Under the pieces are notes generated by a model that was given only the letters and a program-made list of their open reading frames with translations, searched no databases and was not told where the DNA came from. A stretch of 64,000 bases of DNA from Fundidesulfovibrio terrae. GTDB lineage: Bacteria > Desulfobacterota > Desulfovibrionia > Desulfovibrionales > Desulfovibrionaceae. Below are positions 17,085-24,397 of this stretch, in pieces; position 1 is the first letter of the stretch, and every line of letters starts with the position of its first letter. The translations under genes were made by a program, and so were the position numbers. Location: assembly GCF_022808915.1 (NCBI RefSeq), contig NZ_JAKZFS010000004.1:124001-188000 (forward strand). Reading direction: 5' to 3'.

Positions 17085-19508
17085 TTACGGTTCCAGGGTG
17101 ATGTTGCGTCCGCCCCACTTGGCGGCCATGGCCGCCATGGCCGCGAGCCGGTCGTCCACCAGCCTAAACAGCGTCCCCTCGGGGAATTTGCCGTCCGGGC
17201 CGCGGCTGCCTGCGGGCAGGCCGGTCAGTATCTCGATGGCCTCCTCGATGGAGGTGAGGGGGTAGATGTTGAACTGGCCGTCCTTCACGGCCTGGACCAC
17301 CTCTTCCTTCAGCATGAGGCTGACCACGTTGTCCTTGGGGATCATCACCCCCTGCTTTCCGGTCAGGCCCCGGCGCTTGCACACCTCGTAGAAGCCCTCG
17401 ATCTTCTGGTTCACCCCGCCCACGGCCATGATGGCTCCGCTCGAGCTCACGGCGCCGGTGAAGGCGTAGGACAGGTCGATGGGCGCGCCCGACAGGGCCG
17501 AGAGAAGCGCCGCAAGTTCCGCGCCCGAGGCCGAGTCGCCCTCCACCTCGGCGTAGCTCTGCTCGAAGCACAGGCTGCCGGTGAGCACCACGGGCTTGTC
17601 CTGGGCGAACTGGCTCACCAGGTAACTTTTGAGGATCATCATGCCCTTGGTGTGGATGGGGCCGCCGAGCTCGGCCTCGCGCTCCAGGTCCAGGATGCCG
17701 CCGTGGCCCACGCCCACGGTGCAGGCGATCTGGTGGGGCAGGCCGAAGGCGAAGTCGCCGTACATGCGCACGGACAGGCCGTTGGCACGGCCCATGGCGG
17801 AGCCCGAGGTGGAGACCTTGATGATCTCCCGGTCGTACTCGGCGATGAACTCCTCTTCCAGGAGGTTGGCCCTGAAGAACCGGGCGTCGCGGGCCTGGCG
17901 CAGCACGTCCGCGTCCACGACGGACTTGCCCCGGATGCCCGCCAGGGCCGAGGCCTCGCACATGAGCTCGCGCAGGAGCGGCAGGCGAAGCGTCAGGCGC
18001 TCCTGGTCGTCGCACAGGGCCGAGGCCTGCTCGATGAGCCCGGCCAGGGCCTCGCGGGAAAAGGGCTTGAGCTGCGCCTCGGCGATGACCCGGCCAAGAA
18101 GCGGCAGGAGGCGCGCTTCGTTCTCTCTGGTACGGGGGATGTGGTCCTGCAGGTGGGCCTTCAACTTAAAGAGCTTCTGGAAGCGTTCGTCCCCGTACAG
18201 GAGCATCTCATAGGCTTCATCCGAGCCCACCAGGATGACCTTGGCCGTGAGCGGCAGGGCCTGGGGCTCGATGGTGCGGGTGCGCACCTGGTCGCCTTCG
18301 GTGGGGTCCTCGATGCGGCACAGCCCGGAGCGCAAGGCGCGCAAGAGGCCCTCCCAGGCCTGGCCGCCGTGGGCCAGGTCGTCGATGCGCAGCACCAGGA
18401 ATCCGCCCAGGGCCTTGTGGATGGACCCGGCCTTGATGAGGGTGTGGTCGGTGTAGAGCGCGCCGTAGTCGGACTCGCGCTCCACGCAGCCCAGGAGGTT
18501 GTGGTGGTTGGGGTGGTCCTCGATGACCACGGGCGCGCCCGCGGTGCGGGAGTTGTCCACGAAGAGGTTGACCTCGTAGCGGGCGATGAGCCCCTCGGCC
18601 GTGGTGCCCTGGTCGCCGGGGTGGCCCTGGGGCGCGGCCGGGGCCTCCTTGGCCAGGAAGCCCTCGTACTCCTCGATGACGTCCTGGCGCACGGCGCGCA
18701 GGAAGGCGTTGGCGTCGGCGTGCTCCTCGAACTCGCGCAGGAGCGGGGCCAGGTGGAAGTCGGCCACCTCGGCGCTGGTCTCCTGGTCGAGCTTCTTGTC
18801 GCGCTCGCGGTATGCGCGGTCCTCGCTTGAGAGCTTTCGCAGGTAACCGCCCATGTCGTTCATGACCTCGTCGCCCTGGGCCTTGAGGATCTTGCGCGTG
18901 TCCGGGTCCATGCGCTCGTATTCCTCGTCGCTGACCACCTTGCCCTCGATGAGGGGGTAGAGGGTCATGCCGCCCTGTTCGTCCACGTCCAGGTTGAAGC
19001 CTTGCTCCTGGGCGCGCTCCTCCATGGCGGCGAACAGGTCCTCACGGGCGGACTGGAAGGCGCGGGCCAGTCCCTGGCGCTTGGAGAGATGGGCCTCCTG
19101 CTCGAAGCGGGTGGGGATCTCCTCGCGGATGGCGGCCACGGCCTTGCAGAGCTCGGCCTTGAGGCGGCGTCCCTGCCCGGCGGGCAGGGTGAGCGCCCGG
19201 GGGCGGTCCTCGTCGTCGAAATTGTGCACGAACACGATGTCCGGCGGAGTGGGGGCCTTGGCGGCCACGGGCGTGAGGAAGCTTTTGAGGAAGTAGGTGC
19301 GCCCGAGGTACGCGTCGCCCGCCAAGTAGACGTTGTATTCGCGCCCGGTGAGCGAGATGGCGAGCTCCAGGGCCGAGATGGCCCGGGGTTGGAAGGCGGC
19401 GGTGAAGGCCTCGCCCGCCGGAATCTCGCGGCTGTCGGCAAAGGGGATGGAGTCGGGCGGGCACACGGCCCGCAGCTGTTCGGGAGCCAGAGGCGAGGGT
19501 TTGGGCAT
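17085..19508 (-). CDS. Lon-like ATP-dependent protease (LonB / AAA_32 type)
   Basis: An 807-residue cytosolic AAA+ protease of the Lon-related (AAA_32 plus Lon_C) family. The N-terminal P-loop is the variant GDAYLGRTYFLKSF, with Arg in place of the usual Lys, as is common in this subfamily. A helical insertion follows (about 110-270), then the AAA core (VVIEDHPNHHNLLGCVERES, HKALGGFLVLRIDDLAHGG). The C-terminal Lon domain has the catalytic Ser in EGDSASGAEL (Ser659) and Lys in GGVNQKIEGF (Lys702), spaced 43 residues as in Lon. It heads the minus-strand run ending near 10985. Substrates are unknown. The ATG is 11 bp after a GGAATG-like weak signal (AGGACATT). Confidence 0.9.
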   Translation of the reverse strand: MPKPSPLAPEQLRAVCPPDSIPFADSREIPAGEAFTAAFQPRAISALELAISLTGREYNVYLAGDAYLGRTYFLKSFLTPVAAKAPTPPDIVFVHNFDDEDRPRALTLPAGQGRRLKAELCKAVAAIREEIPTRFEQEAHLSKRQGLARAFQSAREDLFAAMEERAQEQGFNLDVDEQGGMTLYPLIEGKVVSDEEYERMDPDTRKILKAQGDEVMNDMGGYLRKLSSEDRAYRERDKKLDQETSAEVADFHLAPLLREFEEHADANAFLRAVRQDVIEEYEGFLAKEAPAAPQGHPGDQGTTAEGLIARYEVNLFVDNSRTAGAPVVIEDHPNHHNLLGCVERESDYGALYTDHTLIKAGSIHKALGGFLVLRIDDLAHGGQAWEGLLRALRSGLCRIEDPTEGDQVRTRTIEPQALPLTAKVILVGSDEAYEMLLYGDERFQKLFKLKAHLQDHIPRTRENEARLLPLLGRVIAEAQLKPFSREALAGLIEQASALCDDQERLTLRLPLLRELMCEASALAGIRGKSVVDADVLRQARDARFFRANLLEEEFIAEYDREIIKVSTSGSAMGRANGLSVRMYGDFAFGLPHQIACTVGVGHGGILDLEREAELGGPIHTKGMMILKSYLVSQFAQDKPVVLTGSLCFEQSYAEVEGDSASGAELAALLSALSGAPIDLSYAFTGAVSSSGAIMAVGGVNQKIEGFYEVCKRRGLTGKQGVMIPKDNVVSLMLKEEVVQAVKDGQFNIYPLTSIEEAIEILTGLPAGSRGPDGKFPEGTLFRLVDDRLAAMAAMAAKWGGRNITLEP

Positions 19509-19660
19509 GGAATGTCCTGGTATGGTGGAATCTTTGGCCTATTGTAGCGTCGCCGGGGCTTGGCGGCAAGGGGCGGGGAGGTCAAGTTGCGGGCGAGAGG
19601 GATCAGGAGGTTAGGCGGGCCCTGTCGTGGGCTTGAACTCGTCGTCCCGGTGTTCGCGCA

Positions 19661-19698
19661 AACCGGAAAAATCGTAAGGCCACCCGGCGACGGGCGGC
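19661..19698 (-). terminator. Probable terminator ending cassette copy B
   Basis: Read on the minus strand, GCCGCCCG and CGGGTGGC form an 8-bp stem with a TCGC loop, followed by CTTACGATTTTT. It lies just after the small membrane-protein gene. A closely related hairpin with a perfect T-run (21003-21028) ends the other copy of the cassette. Confidence 0.6.
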
Positions 19699-19715
19699 TT
19701 TCAGGCGGGACAGGG

Positions 19716-19844
19716 TTAGTTGCCGTAACGTCTTATTATCCCGTAAATGATCCCTATTATTACACCAATGATGAGCAATTCTATAGGTGAAGGCTTCCGT
19801 CTTGCCCTAGCCTCCTTTTTGTCAGCCTTTTTGGACTCAAACAT
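19716..19844 (-). CDS. Tiny single-TM protein of cassette copy B (42 residues)
   Basis: A 42-codon reading frame with an ATG start. It begins with a Lys/Arg-rich stretch (MFESKKADKKEARARRKPSP) and continues as one hydrophobic helix (IELLIIGVIIGIIYGII) with a short basic tail. Its architecture and spacing match the small frame at the same place in copy A: both have a charged N-terminus, then Pro, then a helix in which two glycines fall at the same positions (P-x6-G-x3-G). That shared pattern despite little sequence identity is the main reason to believe it is a gene. The Shine-Dalgarno signal is weak (GGGAA). It sits between two hairpin terminators, so it would need its own promoter or read-through. 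Function unknown. Confidence 0.55.
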   Translation of the reverse strand: MFESKKADKKEARARRKPSPIELLIIGVIIGIIYGIIRRYGN

Positions 19845-19927
19845 ATTCGGTTCCCGGCTATTGTGATGAATAATAGTGGTAAGCTTGGCTAGATCTCTAG
19901 AAAATTACTCTAATAAATTTAGAATGG

Positions 19928-19955
19928 AAAGGCCCCTGGGTCAACAGGGGCCTTT
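19928..19955 (-). terminator. Hairpin after the 181-residue gene of copy B
   Basis: AAAGGCCCCTG pairs with CAGGGGCCTTT around a 6-nt loop, an 11-bp perfect stem starting 6 bp after the stop codon of the upstream gene. The A/T ends make it usable in both directions. A hairpin of similar sequence sits at the equivalent place in copy A. Confidence 0.65.
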
Positions 19956-19961
19956 CGTAGG

Positions 19962-20507
19962 CTATTCGCGGCCCTTGGCGTCCTCATACTGTTGACGCAA
20001 GGTTTCGCGGCTTATGGTCGGTGGAGGACTGGCCTTGTCGAACATGTCGTAGCCTTTATTGTATCCTCTGGCAGCTCCATAACCGCCAAGGACACCGGTG
20101 GCCAACCCGCCAGCGACGGGGCTTGCGCCATAAGCTGGCAGGCTGGCTAAGGCGCCAATGCCACCGCCAATGGCAGCCCCATATTCTCCCATTCGTTTAC
20201 GGTCATCTTCGGTCCCTCGGACAAGACGATCACGCTGCTCAGGCGTCATGCTGTCCCACTGTTCTTTTGGGATACCCCCGACGAATTCTTTGCTGTCGCC
20301 CGCCATGGCCGTGAAAAGCGGGTCTTCTCCGAGCCGTCTGTTGCTTACGGTGTCACGTATCTCCCCCGAAATGGGCGCACGCACCTCGCCCGGGGTAAGG
20401 GGCATGGCCACCACGCCGCCGTTGAAGTTCTCGCCCATCGTGTCGCCCTTGCCGTCATTGGTGCGGATATAGCTGTCCGCGAGGTTGTCGGCGTACTCAT
20501 CCGCCAT
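19962..20507 (-). CDS. Unknown 181-residue protein with glycine-rich hydrophobic middle (cassette copy B)
   Basis: Intact copy of the second cassette gene. Residues 1-103 are polar and almost identical to copy A. Residues ~106-150 are a hydrophobic Gly/Ala-rich stretch (for example AAIGGGIGALASLPAYGASP) with repeated GxxxG spacing, like glycine-zipper membrane segments. The last ~28 residues (from DMFDKASPPP) are again nearly identical to copy A. There is no signal peptide. The start ATG follows AAGGAGACGACAC and lies inside the 3' remnant of the first cassette gene. It is not a family I recognise. The conserved-variable-conserved layout resembles proteins whose central module is swapped by recombination. 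A membrane-active role for the glycine-rich part is only a suggestion. Confidence 0.7.
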   Translation of the reverse strand: MADEYADNLADSYIRTNDGKGDTMGENFNGGVVAMPLTPGEVRAPISGEIRDTVSNRRLGEDPLFTAMAGDSKEFVGGIPKEQWDSMTPEQRDRLVRGTEDDRKRMGEYGAAIGGGIGALASLPAYGASPVAGGLATGVLGGYGAARGYNKGYDMFDKASPPPTISRETLRQQYEDAKGRE

Positions 20508-20934
20508 GTGTCGTCTCCTTGGTTGTGCGCGGGGAGGATGGCCTCCCCGCGCGTTGTCCGGGCTTCGCCATCGAAGCGTGGCATGCTTCGGGCGTGGCTA
20601 CCGGCTCCTGGCCGAGCGGCGGCCGTGGTAGACCCTGGACGCCTTCGCGGCTCCCGCGCGCATCTCCTTGTAGAACTCCTAGGGCCTCGTGCGGGCAGCG
20701 GGCGAACATCCCCCGCACCATGCGCCTAAGCGACGGAGACAGAAGCTCCAGATGGTGCTCCATCATCTGGATGGTTCCCTTGTAGAGCGGATCGCTCTGA
20801 GCCAGCTTGCCGAAAAGCGTCTCCACGCGCTCGCGCACGCGGTGCTTCTTGGCGTCCTCGAAGTCGATCCTGTGGCGCTTGTGATGGTGCTCGTTCAGGT
20901 CACGCAGGATGTACCAGCGCAGCTGCCCCGTAGG
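20497..20934 (-). pseudogene. Remnant of the first cassette gene (copy B): 5' deleted and frameshifted
   Basis: The segment 20681-20925 is identical, base for base, to 22044-22288 inside the intact copy A gene. Upstream of it the homology breaks off and the sequence jumps to the palindrome found in front of copy A, so the start codon and about 100 N-terminal codons are missing. One extra T at 20680 relative to copy A shifts the frame. If corrected, the protein would continue as EFYKEMRAGAAKASRVYH and stop at 20598-20600, about 90 bp before the next gene. The open frame actually present (from about 20838) is therefore a by-product. It preserves an older 3' end that copy A has lost through a 107-bp deletion. 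Confidence 0.75.
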
Positions 20935-20937
20935 GTC

Positions 20938-20957
20938 CCCATAGAGCGGTATATGGG
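20938..20957. promoter_or_regulatory. Palindrome heading cassette copy B
   Basis: CCCATAGAGCGGTATATGGG is an imperfect 20-bp dyad. It and the following GAAGAAAGTTGAAAATT closely match the block in front of copy A (22678-22697). In copy B it directly abuts the truncated gene. A repressor site or promoter-associated element is likely, as two diverged copies head the two units. Confidence 0.5.
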
Positions 20958-21002
20958 AAGAAAGTTGAAAATTGTTCCGCCTGGCGATGTCGGAGGAAAG
21001 AC

Positions 21003-21028
21003 AAAAAAGCCGCCCGGAGACGGGCGGC
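21003..21028 (-). terminator. Rho-independent terminator ending cassette copy A
   Basis: On the minus strand GCCGCCCG and CGGGCGGC form a perfect 8-bp stem with a 4-nt loop, followed directly by six T. It lies 170 bp downstream of the small membrane-protein frame; the stretch in between holds nothing I recognise. Confidence 0.8.
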
Positions 21029-21197
21029 CTCGGTACGGCTTAGGTATGAATGATCCCGAACAACTCGACGGCTCCGGTAACGAAGTGCTCAACGAGACGT
21101 ACCCTTTTTCTGGGCGCCGAACCTGCTCTTTCGGATATAAACAGAGTCACCCTTGGTCAGCCTGAGGGCTTAGCTGGGACAGCACCAATATGTTAGG

Positions 21198-21323
21198 CTA
21201 TTTGAACAGAAAATAAGCCTGAATCATGCCGAATATGAAACCCGCTAGGATGATCCACCAAGGATTAACTGGCAAGTTCTTCTTGATTCTTTTTTTGAAT
21301 TCGGAATGCTGTGTACGAGTCAT
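21198..21323 (-). CDS. Tiny single-TM protein of cassette copy A (41 residues)
   Basis: A small frame whose 41-residue form starts at an ATG opening MTRTQHSEFKKRIKKN. A hydrophobic helix follows (PWWIILAGFIFGMIQAYFL). Aligned on the proline before the helix, its two helix glycines fall exactly where those of the copy B protein fall, although the rest differs. An ATG 60 bp upstream (21383) would give 61 residues, but that region is the tail of a terminator and has no counterpart in copy B, so the shorter form is preferred. Neither start has a clear Shine-Dalgarno signal. Base composition is clearly more A+T-rich than the rest of the window. Function unknown. Confidence 0.5.
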   Translation of the reverse strand: MTRTQHSEFKKRIKKNLPVNPWWIILAGFIFGMIQAYFLFK

Positions 21324-21392
21324 ACGTTGGCTCGGGAGTAGGTGGTCGTAATTAATATCGTCGACATTAAATATTGAATGCATAAAAATACG

Positions 21393-21424
21393 AAAAAACG
21401 GCCCCTGCGTCAACAAGGGCCGTT
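21393..21424 (-). terminator. Hairpin terminator after the 181-codon gene of copy A
   Basis: On the minus strand AACGGCCCTTG and CAGGGGCCGTT pair (one mismatch) around TTGACG-type loop bases and are followed by a T-run of six. It stands 7 bp after the ancestral stop codon of the upstream gene, matching the hairpin at 19928-19955 in copy B. Confidence 0.75.
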
Positions 21425-21431
21425 CTTTAGG

Positions 21432-21978
21432 TTATTCGCGGCCCTTGGCGTCCTCATACTGTTGACGCAGGGTTTCGCGGCTTATGGCCGGAGGAGGGGT
21501 GGCCTTGTCGAGGAGGTCGTATCCTTTGTACGCCCCCCCAGGTGCCGCCAGCGCCTGCTAGGCCGCCAGTAACGATACCCCCTATCTCTGGGCCAGCGAG
21601 AAACGCAGGGAGACCTGCCGCAGCCCCAAGTGCACCTCCCACTCCACCCCCGATGATAGCTGCAGTTTTGCGATCCTCTTCAGTCCCTCGGATAAGACGA
21701 TCACGCTGCTCAGGCGTCATGCTGTCCCACTGTTCTTTTGGGATACCCCCGACGAATTCTTTGCTGTCGCCCGCCATGGCCGTGAAAAGCGGGTCTTCTC
21801 CGAGCCGTCTGTTGCTTACGGTGTCACGTATCTCCCCCGAAATGGGCGCACGCACCTCGCCCGGGGCAAGGGGCATGGCCACCACGCCGCCGTTGAAGTT
21901 CTCGCCCATCGTGTCGCCCTTGCCGTCATTGGTGCGGATATAGCTGTCCGCGAGGTTGTCGGCGTACTCATCCGCCAT
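21432..21978 (-). pseudogene. Copy A of the 181-residue glycine-rich gene, disrupted by one extra base
   Basis: The frame opens like copy B (first 103 residues nearly identical), runs through its own glycine-rich hydrophobic middle (IIGGGVGGALGAAAGLPAF and on), then shifts frame in a run of seven C on the plus strand (21533-21539). As written, it ends at 21454 with an unrelated tail. Removing one base of the run restores YKGYDLLDKATPPPAISRET and a stop at 21432-21434, giving exactly 181 codons, the same length as copy B, with a C-terminal tail nearly identical to it. The disruption is either a sequencing error in a homopolymer, a recent mutation, or slippage used for on/off switching. The start overlaps the 3' end of the first cassette gene by 11 bp. 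Confidence 0.75.
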
Positions 21979-22600
21979 GTGTCGTCTCCTTGGTTGTGCG
22001 CGGGGAGGATGGCCTCCCCGCGCGCATCTCCTTGTAGAACTCCAGGGCCTCGTGCGGGCAGCGGGCGAACATCCCCCGCACCATGCGCCTAAGCGACGGA
22101 GACAGAAGCTCCAGATGGTGCTCCATCATCTGGATGGTTCCCTTGTAGAGCGGATCGCTCTGAGCCAGCTTGCCGAAAAGCGTCTCCACGCGCTCGCGCA
22201 CGCGGTGCTTCTTGGCGTCCTCGAAGTCGATCCTGTGGCGCTTGTGATGGTGCTCGTTCAGGTCACGCAGGATGTACCAGCGCAGCTGTCCAGTGGGGTC
22301 GGCGGGAGGCGGCCCCATGTCGTGGGGCCTGAACACGTCGTCCCAGTGCTCGCGCAATGTGGCCACGGCCTCGGGGTCGCGCAGGAGTGCCGCGTGCACG
22401 TCGTCGTAGCGGGGGAAATCCCCCATGGGCTGCTGGGTGGCGAGGTATTCGCTGGGTTGGGCGCTTCCCGCTTGCTGGAAGTTGTCCGCCCCGGGCGGGT
22501 TGGGGTCGTCGGGATGGGTCCCTGCTGGCACCCCGAAGGCGGCGTTGGAGCGCCGCCAGTATCTGGCCTGGTTTTCCTTGAGCTCTTGCTCGGTCCTCAT
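21968..22600 (-). CDS. Unknown 210-residue protein, first gene of cassette copy A
   Basis: The start ATG is preceded by CGGAGG at good spacing; the frame continues 60 bp upstream but without a signal. The protein has no signal peptide or TM helix. Its N-terminal third is polar and Pro-rich (THPDDPNPPGADNFQQAGS). The rest is charged and probably helical, with a His-rich stretch (RDLNEHHHKRHRIDFEDAKK) followed by ERVETLFGKLAQSDPLYKG. I do not recognise the family. The last ~15 residues are read from DNA that in copy B is the gap between the genes: a 107-bp deletion between two CGCGCG hexamers fused the frame onto it and created the overlap with the next gene. It may be a phage- or plasmid-derived protein; no evidence decides this. 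Confidence 0.65.
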   Translation of the reverse strand: MRTEQELKENQARYWRRSNAAFGVPAGTHPDDPNPPGADNFQQAGSAQPSEYLATQQPMGDFPRYDDVHAALLRDPEAVATLREHWDDVFRPHDMGPPPADPTGQLRWYILRDLNEHHHKRHRIDFEDAKKHRVRERVETLFGKLAQSDPLYKGTIQMMEHHLELLSPSLRRMVRGMFARCPHEALEFYKEMRAGRPSSPRTTKETTHGG

Positions 22601-22677
22601 GAAATCCTCCGTGGATGATTTGCCCGGCTCGGCCGGGCGATGACCACGCAGGATATTCAAAAAGGGTCTCGTGTCTC

Positions 22678-22697
22678 CCCATATAGCGCTATGTGGG
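22678..22697. promoter_or_regulatory. Palindrome heading cassette copy A
   Basis: CCCATATAGCGCTATGTGGG is a 20-bp dyad with a single mismatched pair, 78 bp upstream of the first cassette gene. It is related to the one at 20938-20957 and both are followed on the plus strand by GAAGAAA and an A-rich tract. Operator or promoter-overlapping site is the likely role. Confidence 0.5.
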
Positions 22698-23212
22698 AAG
22701 AAATTGAAAAAAATCCCAAGCTCCTCGCTCCTCGAAGATCAGGCGGGACGGGAGCTATTGCGGCAATGCCTGCGGACACGGGAGTGGCGAATCGCGGCCG
22801 TACCCGTGATTCGGGTGGTCATGGGGAGAACGATTGTTCTTTCAAGAATATAGTGCTGACAGAATTTCTTTTGCGAATATTTCACGGCATATCGCGCTGC
22901 CCGAAAGAATGCGCCTCGCGGGAGGGCTTACGGCATCCTTCCTCTTCCTGGCAGGGAAGGTCGCAGGAGACCACATATATTCTTTTTCGAATTTATATCC
23001 TTCAGGCGATGCCGGGTTTCCCAAATTTTCGCCAAGGGTCGCTGTCCTTGAGGTCGTGAAAACCCATCCCTCCATGCGGATCATGCAGGACGGGCAGGCG
23101 GGTGCAGCCTTGGTCATCCGGTGCGTCCGCCGCCCCTCCCGGTTGCCCTTCGGCATGGTGTTCTGCTAATGATGCCGAACGGCTGATAAGCCGCCAACAA
23201 AGAGAGGACTGT
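22698..23212. other. Gap of ~515 bp without a supported gene
   Basis: The stretch between the cassette palindrome and the CBS-ACT gene is of mixed composition, with A+T-rich patches near 22840-22880 and 22970-23000. Reading frames exist on both strands, but none has a start with a ribosome-binding site or a recognisable product. It probably holds the promoter of the CBS-ACT gene (GAGAGG precedes its ATG) and decayed DNA at the edge of the island. Confidence 0.5.
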
Positions 23213-23890
23213 ATGCTCATTCGCGATTGGATGACCAAGGAAGTGATCACCGTGGGGCCGGAGACTTCCATGATGAAGGCCTCCAAGCTCATGCGCGAAC
23301 ACAAGATCAGCAGGATTCCGGTGGTGGACGACTCCTTCCGCCTCCTGGGCATCGTCTCTGACCGCGACCTCAAGGAGGCCTCACCCTCCAAGGCCACGTC
23401 GCTCGACATGCACGAGCTGTACTACCTGCTCTCCGAGATCAAGGTCAAAGACATCATGACCAAGACCCCCCTGGCGGTGAAGCCCACGGAAACCGTGGAA
23501 AAGGCCGCCGTGCTCATGATGAACAACCACTTCGGCGGCCTGCCCGTGGTGGACGAGAACCTCAAGGTGGTGGGCATCATCACCGACTCCGACGTCTTCA
23601 AGGTGCTGGTGAACATCACCGGCATCACCGAGGGCGGCGTGCAGCTGGCCTTCAGCCTGCCCAACGCCGAGGGCTCCCTCAAGGCCATCATCGACGACCT
23701 CAAGGAGTACAACGCCCGCATCATCAGCGTGCTGACCTCCTTCACCCACGCCGACGAGGGACACCGCTCCGTCTACATCCGCATCCAGGACCCGGACAAG
23801 GCCGTGCTCAACGACATGGTGGCCAAGCTCTCCAGCAAGTACACCCTGCTCTACTGGGTTCGCGACAACCTGAACCCCATCATTCCCTAG
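23213..23890 (+). CDS. CBS-pair and ACT-like domain protein
   Basis: A 225-residue cytosolic protein. It starts MLIRDWMTKEVITVGPETSM and has two CBS repeats (about 1-60 and 75-135), seen in KLMREHKISRIPVVDD and KAAVLMMNNHFGGLPVVDEN, each followed by a GI(V/I)(S/T)D motif. The C-terminal ~80 residues (GGVQLAFSLPNAEGSLKAII onward) look like an ACT domain. CBS pairs bind adenine nucleotides and ACT domains bind amino acids, so this is a small ligand-sensing regulator, similar in layout to AcuB-like proteins. No enzymatic domain is attached. It is the first ordinary chromosomal gene to the right of the accessory island. Its partner is unknown. Confidence 0.87.
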   Translation: MLIRDWMTKEVITVGPETSMMKASKLMREHKISRIPVVDDSFRLLGIVSDRDLKEASPSKATSLDMHELYYLLSEIKVKDIMTKTPLAVKPTETVEKAAVLMMNNHFGGLPVVDENLKVVGIITDSDVFKVLVNITGITEGGVQLAFSLPNAEGSLKAIIDDLKEYNARIISVLTSFTHADEGHRSVYIRIQDPDKAVLNDMVAKLSSKYTLLYWVRDNLNPIIP

Positions 23891-24024
23891 AGACGCAATC
23901 CGGCTTCTCGGCCGCGCCGCCATGCACCCGCGTGGCCGCGCGGCCGGGCTTGACACCCGCCGCTTCGTGCCTACTTCACAGGGCACGACGTCTGGTCCAT
24001 ACCGCACCGCAAGGAGTCATCATC

Positions 24025-24267
24025 ATGAGCGAACACCGCTGCTGTCCGCACTGCGGCGTTGAACTGTCCACCTGGCTCGGCCCCCCCGAGTCCGGCTGGG
24101 GCGAGATCCTGGTCTGCAACAACAATGAGTGCGTCTATTTCAAGGGGTCTCCCGACACCATCCGCAACACGGAGGAAGGCCAGCCCCTGGGCACCCGCTA
24201 CGCCGAAGACCCGGACAACAACTACACCCCCTTCAGCCTGGTTTCCTGGCACGGAGCCTGCCGCTAG
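24025..24267 (+). CDS. Small cysteine-rich (zinc-ribbon-like) protein, function unknown
   Basis: An 80-residue protein starting at an ATG with AAGGAG 9 bp upstream; an upstream in-frame extension lacks support. Four cysteines are placed as CCPHCG near the N-terminus and VCNNNECVYF about 25 residues later, fitting a single zinc ribbon of the kind seen in Ogr/Delta-like or general zinc-finger proteins. The C-terminal half has no known motif. It stands alone between the CBS-ACT gene and the mntP leader. No function is proposed. Confidence 0.65.
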   Translation: MSEHRCCPHCGVELSTWLGPPESGWGEILVCNNNECVYFKGSPDTIRNTEEGQPLGTRYAEDPDNNYTPFSLVSWHGACR

Positions 24268-24397
24268 GCCCAAAGGCCCCGGAGACCCCGCGCCTCGTTT
24301 CGCGCCCGCCACCGCATCGCCGGTCGCGGGCGCGAATGCCTTGCGGGGCCTGGTGGGCGTCTGCGCACGGGCAAACACGGGGCCCGCGCGGCGTTCA

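Noticed and set aside
20895-21092. A 65-codon minus-strand frame reading through the copy A terminator
   Set aside because: It crosses a perfect terminator and the copy B palindrome, so it is very unlikely to be translated.
20938-22697. T7-like phage promoters in front of the cassettes
   Set aside because: Only the CTATA/GGGGA outline matches and no phage polymerase gene is in the window. Kept only as a remark under the palindrome finding.
22640-23169. Open frames of 111 and 139 codons between the island and the CBS-ACT gene
   Set aside because: One starts with TTG and neither has a ribosome-binding site. Their products have no coherent composition and they overlap each other in different frames.
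19509-23212. Insertion sequence or prophage boundary for the island
   Set aside because: No transposase or integrase, no terminal inverted repeats, and no tRNA next to it. The direct repeats present are internal to the two units and not target-site duplications.
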